DNA of 21,676 bases from JAAYCB01 sp012744395 (GTDB lineage Bacteria; Planctomycetota; Planctomycetia; Pirellulales; Thermoguttaceae), in NCBI GenBank assembly GCA_028703175.1, contig JAQVNJ010000106.1, forward strand, positions 1 to 21,676. Direction: 5' to 3'. How positions within the stretch are numbered: position 1 is the first letter of the stretch; each line of letters opens with the position of its first letter. Below are positions 16,621 to 21,676 of this stretch, one piece after another. Both the position numbers and the translations under genes were made by a program. The notes beneath the pieces were generated by a model that ran no database searches, was not told the origin of the DNA, and saw only the letters and a program-made list of their open reading frames with translations.

Positions 16621-16646
16621 GGTTCCCAAGCGGGAGCTTGGGAACC
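16621..16646. repeat. Palindromic repeat, copy 1 (REP-like)
   Basis: A perfect 11-bp inverted repeat: left arm GGTTCCCAAGC (16621-16631), 4-nt loop GGGA, right arm GCTTGGGAACC (16636-16646). It would form a very stable hairpin in RNA or single-stranded DNA. Palindromes with this TTCCCAAGC...GCTTGGGAA core occur as interspersed repeats in several bacterial groups (from memory). The 26-nt core including the trailing CAG is identical in copy 2. Confidence 0.85.
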
Positions 16647-16679
16647 AGGAAAGAAAAAGGTGGTGCAAGTAGCGGGAGA

Positions 16680-16703
16680 GTTCCCAAGCGGGAGCTTGGG
16701 AAC
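16680..16703. repeat. Palindromic repeat, copy 2 (REP-like)
   Basis: The same element as copy 1, 58 nt further on: left arm GTTCCCAAGC (16680-16689), loop GGGA, right arm GCTTGGGAAC (16694-16703), a perfect 10-bp stem. It lies 61 nt before the ATG of the ATPase-SPFH fusion gene. The spacer between the copies is purine-rich (GGAAAGAAAAAGG). Confidence 0.85.
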
Positions 16704-16764
16704 CAGCAGAGACGAGCACGGAAGCCAGGGACCTGTTAGCGGTAACCTGTAGTCGAGACGCCCG

Positions 16765-19644
16765 ATGTTCCGCCTCCTGGAGGACACCCAGCAGCGGCGT
16801 TGCGTTCTGACCGTGCTCATGGGCGCGGCCCTGCTGGTCTACATGACGGGTGCGGCCGAGGTGGTTTGCGGTTTTGACCTCGCCATGCTCGCCGCGCTGG
16901 TGGGCGGCATGCCCGTCTTCTATTCAGCTGCCGCCGGGCTGGTTCAGGGAAGGCTCTCGGCCGATTTTGCCGTCAGCCTGGCGGTGCTTGGCGCGATCTA
17001 CCTGGGCAGCCGGGGCGGAGACGCGGAGCAGATGTATCTGGTCGCCGCCGAGGTGATCCTCGTGATGCTGATCGGGAAGGCCCTCGTGCAGGCTGCCGTC
17101 AACAGGACGCGCGGCGGGATCGAGGCGCTCGTGGCCTTGCGGCCGGCAACCGCCCGAGTCCGCTCCGGCGACCGCGAGCAGTTCGTGCCGATCGACGAGA
17201 TCGAGCCGAAGGACATCGTGATTGTCCGGCCGGGCGACCGGATTGCCGTCGACGGCGCGGTGGTGGCGGGCAGTTCGGCCGTCGACCAGAGCCCGCTCAT
17301 CGGAGAATCGTCGCCGGCTGACAAGACGATCGGCGCGCGGGTCTTCGCCGGCACGATCAACCTCCACGGGACGATCGAGGTAGAGGCGGAGTGTGTCGGC
17401 CAGGCGACCGGGCTGGAGCGGATCATCCGGCTGGTCGAGCGCGCCGCGTCGGACAAGGCGCCGAGGCAGCGGATGGCTGACCGATATGCCACCTGGTTCG
17501 TTCCGATCGTGCTTGGGGTTGCCCTCGTCTGCTACGCAATCAGCGGAGAAATCCTCCGCTCGCTGGCGGTCCTGGTCGTGGCCTGCCCTTGCGCGCTGGT
17601 CCGGGCGGCTCCCACGGCGATTGCCGCCGTGATCGGCGGGCTGGCCCGGCAGGGCGTGCTAGCCAGGGAAGGAGCCGCGCTGGAGACGCTCGGCGGGCTG
17701 CGGTCGGTGGTATTCGGCAAGACCGGCACGCTGACCCTGGGGCGGCCGCGGATCGCCCGAATCGTGCCGGCCGGCGGCTATGTCGAAAACGACGTCTTGC
17801 GGCTGGCGGCCGCCGTCGAGCGCCATTCCGATCATCCGCTCGGAAAGCTGATCGCCGAGCGCGCGGCGGCCGAGGGGTTTCACCCTGTCGAGTCGAAACG
17901 TTTCGCGGCCCATGCGGGGCTCGGGGTGGAGGCGATGGTTGCCGGGCGGCGGCTCCGCGTCGGCAGCCCGCGACTGATGGAGCTGTGCCAGGTCGCCTTG
18001 CCCGAGGCCCTGCGGCAGCAGGTCGACGGGTTGTCCGCCGCCGGCTACGGCGTGGTGCTGGTGGCGAGGGATCGGGAGGCGGTGGGCGCGGTGGCCGTCC
18101 GGGATACGGTTCGCCCGGAGGCGAAGGCGGCCGTCGCCGGGCTTGGTGCGTTGAAGATCGAACGGATCGTGCTGCTGACCGGCGACAGTCCGGCGGCCGC
18201 CCGGACGGTGGCCGAGGAAGTCGGCATCGGCGACCTCCGCACGGGCCTGATGCCCGGCGAGAAGGCGGCGGCGGTCCACCAGATTCAGCAGGAAACGGGG
18301 CCGGTGGCGATGGTCGGCGAGGGGCTTAGCGACGCCGCCTCGCTGGCCGCCGCCGACGTGGGCATCGCCGTCGCCAGGATCGGAACCGACGTGGCGATCG
18401 ATTCGGCCGAGATCGTCCTCGTCGGCGACGACCTGCGGAGACTACCCCAGGCAATCGCGCGCGGCCGCGGGATGCAGAAGATCATCCGGCAGAGCATCCT
18501 CGCTTTCGCCCTGGTGTTCAACGTTCTGGGCGTGACTGCCGCGTCGCTCGGCTGGCTCTCGCCGCTGGCCGGGGCGGTGCTCCACCAGGCGTGTTCGCTG
18601 CTCGTGGTCCTCAATTCGCTCCGGCTGGCGATCGATGATCGCCGGTGGCGGCCGCGCGTCGCCGCCTGGCGATCCGGGCTCGCGCGGCGCCGCCGGCGGT
18701 TGTTCGCCGCCGCGGGCCTGCTGCTCGCCGCGGCCTATGCGGCAAGCGGCTTCTACGTGGTCGGCGCCGGCCAGATGGCCGTCGTGCAGCGCTTCGGCGA
18801 GATCCTCCGCGCGGAAGAGCCGCCGGGCCTGCATTACCGGTTGCCTTATCCGCTGGGCCGCCACGGGGTCGTCGACCTCGGCGAGACTGGCCGGGTGGAG
18901 ATCGGCCTCGCCGCACTGGCCGGCGGTGCGACTCTTGTCGACGTGACGGCCGCCATCGAGTACCGCGTCGCCGATCCGGTGGCGGCGCTGGTCCGCATCG
19001 GGCGGCAAGACATCGACGGCTCGAACAAGTGGGATCGTCTCGTGCGCGCGGTTGCCGAATCGGCCTTGCGGGCGGAATTGGCGGGCCGGGCCGGCGACGA
19101 GATTCTCGGCGCCGCGCGGCAGGCCATCGAGCAGGCCGCCGAGCGCCGCCTGGCCGCGGAGATGCTCCGCTACGGTTCCGGCCTGGCAATCACGTCGATC
19201 CGCCTGGCGGGCATGCAGCCGCCGCGGGAAGTGCTGCCGGCGCTGCGTGAAGCGGCCGGTGCGCGGGAAGAAAAGAGGGCCCAAATCAGCCAGGCCGAGG
19301 CCTACCGATTCGAAACGGAATCGTTCGCCGAGAGCGAAGCCGCCAAGAGGCGGCTCGAGGCCGAAGGGTTCGGCGCCGAGCAGACAGAGAGGGCGGCCGG
19401 CGCCGCCGATCGCTTCCTGGCGATGGCCGAGGCTCACAAGCTGGATCGCCAGGTCGACCGGACCCGGCTCTACCTGGAAACCGTCGAAGAGATCCTCGCC
19501 GGCCGGAGAAAGGTCATCGTCGATCGGACGGCGCCCGACGTCCGCCGCCAGATCCGCCTCGGAGAGCTTTGGAGCATGCCGCTCCAACCGGCCACTCGGC
19601 CGGCCGATGCCAATTCCTCTCCGCCCGAGGATCGAATCCGATGA
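16765..19644 (+). CDS. Fusion of a degenerate P1B-type ATPase and an HflK-like SPFH domain
   Basis: 959 residues. Residues 1-622 follow a heavy-metal ATPase without an N-terminal metal-binding domain. Four helices lie at about 13-34, 38-60, 64-82 and 87-108; then the actuator domain (IGES, 179-182); helices at 244-292 containing Cys274-Pro275-Cys276; P and N domains with His357-Pro358 and Thr472-Gly473-Asp474; and two final helices at 573-622. The phosphorylation motif reads FGKTGTLT: the essential Asp is Gly318 (GGC at 17716-17718). GDGINDAP reads GEGLSDAA (518-525), and Arg280 follows CPCALV inside the membrane. Active transport by the usual cycle is therefore very unlikely. A basic linker (624-645) leads to a further helix (646-666) and an HflK-type SPFH domain (about 667-920) with the RTRLYLETVEEIL ending. 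This places the SPFH part outside the inner membrane, as in HflK. The gene overlaps the next by 4 nt. Confidence 0.92.
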   Translation: MFRLLEDTQQRRCVLTVLMGAALLVYMTGAAEVVCGFDLAMLAALVGGMPVFYSAAAGLVQGRLSADFAVSLAVLGAIYLGSRGGDAEQMYLVAAEVILVMLIGKALVQAAVNRTRGGIEALVALRPATARVRSGDREQFVPIDEIEPKDIVIVRPGDRIAVDGAVVAGSSAVDQSPLIGESSPADKTIGARVFAGTINLHGTIEVEAECVGQATGLERIIRLVERAASDKAPRQRMADRYATWFVPIVLGVALVCYAISGEILRSLAVLVVACPCALVRAAPTAIAAVIGGLARQGVLAREGAALETLGGLRSVVFGKTGTLTLGRPRIARIVPAGGYVENDVLRLAAAVERHSDHPLGKLIAERAAAEGFHPVESKRFAAHAGLGVEAMVAGRRLRVGSPRLMELCQVALPEALRQQVDGLSAAGYGVVLVARDREAVGAVAVRDTVRPEAKAAVAGLGALKIERIVLLTGDSPAAARTVAEEVGIGDLRTGLMPGEKAAAVHQIQQETGPVAMVGEGLSDAASLAAADVGIAVARIGTDVAIDSAEIVLVGDDLRRLPQAIARGRGMQKIIRQSILAFALVFNVLGVTAASLGWLSPLAGAVLHQACSLLVVLNSLRLAIDDRRWRPRVAAWRSGLARRRRRLFAAAGLLLAAAYAASGFYVVGAGQMAVVQRFGEILRAEEPPGLHYRLPYPLGRHGVVDLGETGRVEIGLAALAGGATLVDVTAAIEYRVADPVAALVRIGRQDIDGSNKWDRLVRAVAESALRAELAGRAGDEILGAARQAIEQAAERRLAAEMLRYGSGLAITSIRLAGMQPPREVLPALREAAGAREEKRAQISQAEAYRFETESFAESEAAKRRLEAEGFGAEQTERAAGAADRFLAMAEAHKLDRQVDRTRLYLETVEEILAGRRKVIVDRTAPDVRRQIRLGELWSMPLQPATRPADANSSPPEDRIR

Positions 19645-20609
19645 GAATACGGCTGTTCTTTTTCCTGCTGATCGCAATCGTCGCCGTGAGCGGCTATCGC
19701 TGCCTGCTGCCGGTCGATGAGACGGAGATGGTGATCGTCACCGAGTTTGGGCGGCCGGTGCCGGCCTACCGGCTGGCGAGCCTGAAATTCTCCCGCGAAA
19801 AGCCCTGGATTCTCGGAGTCTGGGAGGTCGGCCAACCGCGCCAGTCGGGCCTGCACTTCAAGCTGCCCTGGCAGTCGGCGATCCACATCGACCGGCGGCT
19901 GCAAATCTGCGATCCGCCGCCTTTTGAGCTGCTCGCCGCCGGAGAGAAGAGCATCGAGCTGGAGCTGTTCGTCTGCTGGCGCGTTGACGATCCGCGGCGA
20001 TTCCTTGAAACGGTCGGCGATCGGCCGGGCGCGGAGGCGCGGTTGCGCGACATTCTCTGGTCGCGGTTGGCGGCCGCCGTCGAGGGCCGCCCGCTCGAAG
20101 CGATCGTCTCCACGGATGCGGCGACCGGCCAGTTGGAGGAGATGCAGAAGGCGGTGGCGCGAGCCTGCGCGGATTCCGCGAGGAAATCTTATGGGATCGA
20201 GCTGGTCGACGTGCGGGTGAAGCGGATCGGCGTGCCCGCCGAGGTCCGCGAGGGCGTGCTTGAGCGGATGCGGGCGGAGTGGGGCGGGGTTGCGCGGCAG
20301 TATCGAGCGGAGGGCGAAAAAGAATCGCGGATGATTCGAGCCGAGGCCGACAAGGAGAAGGCGGTCAAGCTCGCGAAAGCGGAAGCCGAAGCCGAGCGGA
20401 TTCGCGGCAAGGCCGAAGCCGAGGCGGCGCGAATCTATGCCGAGGCCCACCGGGTGGATCCGGAGTTCTATCAACTGATGCGGACGCTGGAGGCGTACAG
20501 ACGTTTCCTTGACGAGAAGACGACCGTGCTCCTGTCGGCCGACTCGGAGTTGTTGAAATTCCTGTCCGGGCCGCCGGCCGCGGCCGGTGAAGCCAAGACT
20601 CCGGAGTAG
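19641..20609 (+). CDS. hflC: HflC-like SPFH-domain protein
   Basis: 322 residues. The ATG at 19641 overlaps the TGA of the fusion gene (ATGA), with GAGGA about nine bases before it. An anchor helix at about 4-20 (LFFFLLIAIVAVSGY) is followed by the SPFH domain: ETEMVIVTEFGRPV, SGLHFKLPW, and LELFVCWRVDDPRRFLETVG. The signature HflC coiled coil comes next: VLERMRAEWGGVARQYRAEGE, then heptads rich in Ala/Glu/Lys (AEADKEKAVKLAKAEAEAERIRGKAEAEAARIYAEAH). The family ending DPEFYQLMRTLEAYR...LLSADSELLKFL is intact. HflC forms with HflK a large membrane cage that holds and modulates the FtsH protease in Enterobacteria; no ftsH is visible here. Translational coupling to the pseudo-ATPase-HflK fusion suggests that the fusion is its HflK-type partner. 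Confidence 0.93.
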   Translation: MRIRLFFFLLIAIVAVSGYRCLLPVDETEMVIVTEFGRPVPAYRLASLKFSREKPWILGVWEVGQPRQSGLHFKLPWQSAIHIDRRLQICDPPPFELLAAGEKSIELELFVCWRVDDPRRFLETVGDRPGAEARLRDILWSRLAAAVEGRPLEAIVSTDAATGQLEEMQKAVARACADSARKSYGIELVDVRVKRIGVPAEVREGVLERMRAEWGGVARQYRAEGEKESRMIRAEADKEKAVKLAKAEAEAERIRGKAEAEAARIYAEAHRVDPEFYQLMRTLEAYRRFLDEKTTVLLSADSELLKFLSGPPAAAGEAKTPE

Positions 20610-20615
20610 CCCGCC

Positions 20616-21596
20616 GTGCGCCGCAACCGCCAAATGCCAAGACCGACGAAGCGACGCCTCCCCTGGCGGCCGCTGCTGGCCTGGCTGGCGGTCGCCTATG
20701 CGCTGACGGGTTTCTACTCGGTCGAGCCGGACGAGCGCGCGGTGGTCCAGCGCTGCGGCCGGGTTTTGCCCGGGGTGCGGATGCCCGGGCTTCACTTCGG
20801 TCTTCCTTACGGCATCGATCGGCTGGCGAAGGTGAAAATCGAGGAGCAGAGGCAGGTCGCCGTGGGGATCGGCCGCTCGGGCCGCGACTGCAACGCGGCA
20901 GAAGGCGGCAGCGCTGCGCCGATGAAAGGCGCGCTTGACACCGGTGAGGCCGAATGGCTCGCCGGGGACGAGAACCTGATCGTTCTGTCGGCCGACGTGC
21001 GGTACGAGGTGGAAGACGTCCATCAATACCTGTTCGGCAGCGCCGACGTGCCGGCGCTTGTGGAGAGGGCCGCGGCCGCCGCTCTCTCGTCGGTGATCGC
21101 GTCGGCCGGCGTCGACGACATTCTCACGGGCGGCCGCGACGCGATCCAGGCGGAAGTCCAACACGCAGCCCAGGAGACGCTGCGCCGCTGGGGGGCCGGG
21201 GTGCTGATCCGCAGCGTGCTCTTGGGCGACCGGACCGGGCCGCCGCTGGAAGCGGCCGCGGCATTCAAGGACGTGGCCGCGGCGCGCGGGGACCGCCGGC
21301 GTGCGATCATCGAGGCCGCGGAATATGCCAAGCGCATTGTCCAGCAGGCCGAGGCGGAGGCCGACGGGCGGCTGGAGGCATCGGAGGGTTTCGCGCAGAG
21401 AACGACGCTGCTGGCTACAAGCGGCGCGGAACGTTTCCGCCTGCTCCAGGCGGCACTGGCCAGCGGCCGCGAGCTGATGCTGAAGCGACTGATTCTGGAA
21501 ACGATGGAAGAGGTCCTCCCGCGGCTGAAGAAGATCGTTCTCGACCGCCGAGCTTCGGAATCGGTCGATCTGGAGCTCGGCGCGCCCGAGCCTTGA
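20616..21596 (+). CDS. hflK: Second HflK-like SPFH-domain protein
   Basis: 326 residues. The GTG at 20616 is preferred because GGAG lies nine bases upstream, at the hflC stop; the first in-frame ATG (20634) has no ribosome site. A basic N-terminus precedes an anchor helix (about 20-36: LLAWLAVAYALTGFY), then the HflK SPFH domain: VEPDERAVVQRCGRVLPG, GLHFGLPYGIDR, and the family WLAGDENLIVLSADVRYEVEDVHQYLFG block with the GDEN motif. A helical region follows (AEYAKRIVQQAEAEADGRLEASEGF), and the LKRLILETMEEVLPRLKKIVLD ending is the HflK signature. The gene starts 6 nt after hflC. It is more canonical than the SPFH half of the fusion, which lacks GDEN, so the cluster encodes two unequal HflK-type subunits around one HflC. 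Confidence 0.9.
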   Translation: MRRNRQMPRPTKRRLPWRPLLAWLAVAYALTGFYSVEPDERAVVQRCGRVLPGVRMPGLHFGLPYGIDRLAKVKIEEQRQVAVGIGRSGRDCNAAEGGSAAPMKGALDTGEAEWLAGDENLIVLSADVRYEVEDVHQYLFGSADVPALVERAAAAALSSVIASAGVDDILTGGRDAIQAEVQHAAQETLRRWGAGVLIRSVLLGDRTGPPLEAAAAFKDVAAARGDRRRAIIEAAEYAKRIVQQAEAEADGRLEASEGFAQRTTLLATSGAERFRLLQAALASGRELMLKRLILETMEEVLPRLKKIVLDRRASESVDLELGAPEP

Positions 21597-21598
21597 AC

Positions 21599-21676
21599 GG
21601 AAAGCGGAAAGCGGAGAGCGGGGAGGTTTCGTTCAGTGGCCGTGGGTTGTGGAGATGGGGGGGAAAGGGGGGGGGG
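21599..21676. repeat. Low-complexity purine/G-rich tail at the window edge
   Basis: Directly after the last stop there are three heptads of the form GGARAGC (21599-21619). The window then ends in runs of seven and ten G separated by AAA. No terminator hairpin for the SPFH operon is visible before the edge. The terminal G run may be genuine low-complexity DNA or a sequencing/assembly artefact at a contig end. Confidence 0.45.

Larger units (their letters stand above)
16443..16764. other. Intergenic stretch carrying two palindromic repeats
   Basis: This 322-nt gap separates the membrane protein gene from the ATPase-SPFH fusion gene. It contains two copies of a palindrome (listed separately). 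The short open frames here are repeat-derived and show no protein-like composition. Only a poor ribosome site (CGAG) precedes the ATG at 16765. A promoter may lie here, but I cannot point to one. Confidence 0.5.

Noticed and set aside
16499..16752. Short open frames in the gap before the ATPase gene
   Set aside because: They run through the palindromic repeats and have Gly/Arg/Ser-rich, non-protein-like translations.
19470..21164. 564-codon open frame on the minus strand
   Set aside because: Mirror of the hflC/hflK genes; no ribosome site and no protein-like motifs.
1..21676. CRISPR array, tRNA, rRNA, transposase or phage genes
   Set aside because: None seen: no regularly spaced direct-repeat array, no cloverleaf-like sequence and no integrase or transposase motifs in either strand.

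Overview
The window is very GC-rich, densely coding DNA. It most resembles a planctomycete, probably Pirellulales-like. This rests on the combination of a Tat-exported Gfo/Idh/MocA oxidoreductase, a DUF4838 protein, a secreted beta-helix protein, an SGLT-type symporter, multiple HflK/HflC paralogues, and a dispersed intergenic element with GTAGGGTGG ends of a kind I associate with that group. The assignment is inference from gene content; no rRNA or tRNA is present to confirm it.

Left part (1-5450): the 3' portion of tgt (queuine tRNA-ribosyltransferase) enters from the left edge on the + strand. It converges on a minus-strand set that reads, in transcription order, B12-binding-type radical SAM protein, sensor histidine kinase, OmpR-type response regulator. 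The kinase and regulator overlap by 4 nt and the radical SAM gene lies just upstream, so the three are probably co-transcribed. The upstream stretch carries an 11-bp-spaced TTACA direct repeat and an open frame without a start codon that may be a gene remnant.

Middle part (5451-14296): five minus-strand genes, in transcription order: secreted right-handed beta-helix protein (possible GH141-like carbohydrate enzyme), large secreted DUF4838 protein with CBM9-like and ThuA-like C-terminal domains, sodium:solute symporter, small two-helix membrane protein, Tat-exported Gfo/Idh/MocA oxidoreductase. Together they look like a glycan or uronate scavenging and uptake set: exported enzymes at the front, an import system behind them, and an exported oxidoreductase.

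Right part (14625-21596): a plus-strand cluster. An uncharacterised polytopic membrane protein is followed, after a 322-nt gap holding two copies of a perfect palindrome, by a 959-residue fusion of a P1B-type (heavy-metal) ATPase with an HflK-like SPFH domain. An HflC gene (4-nt ATGA overlap) and a second, stand-alone HflK-like gene (6-nt gap) follow. The ATPase half keeps the full membrane topology and the CPC motif but has lost the phosphorylated aspartate (Gly in the DKTGT motif). It is also changed in the TGES and GDGxNDxP motifs, so it looks like a transport-dead pseudo-ATPase welded to a membrane-scaffold protein. I consider this the most interesting system in the window.

A recurrent small observation: three minus-strand genes end in a TAG stop that is itself part of the dispersed TAGGGTGG-type repeat. 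The last bases of the window are G-rich and low in complexity and may be a contig edge.
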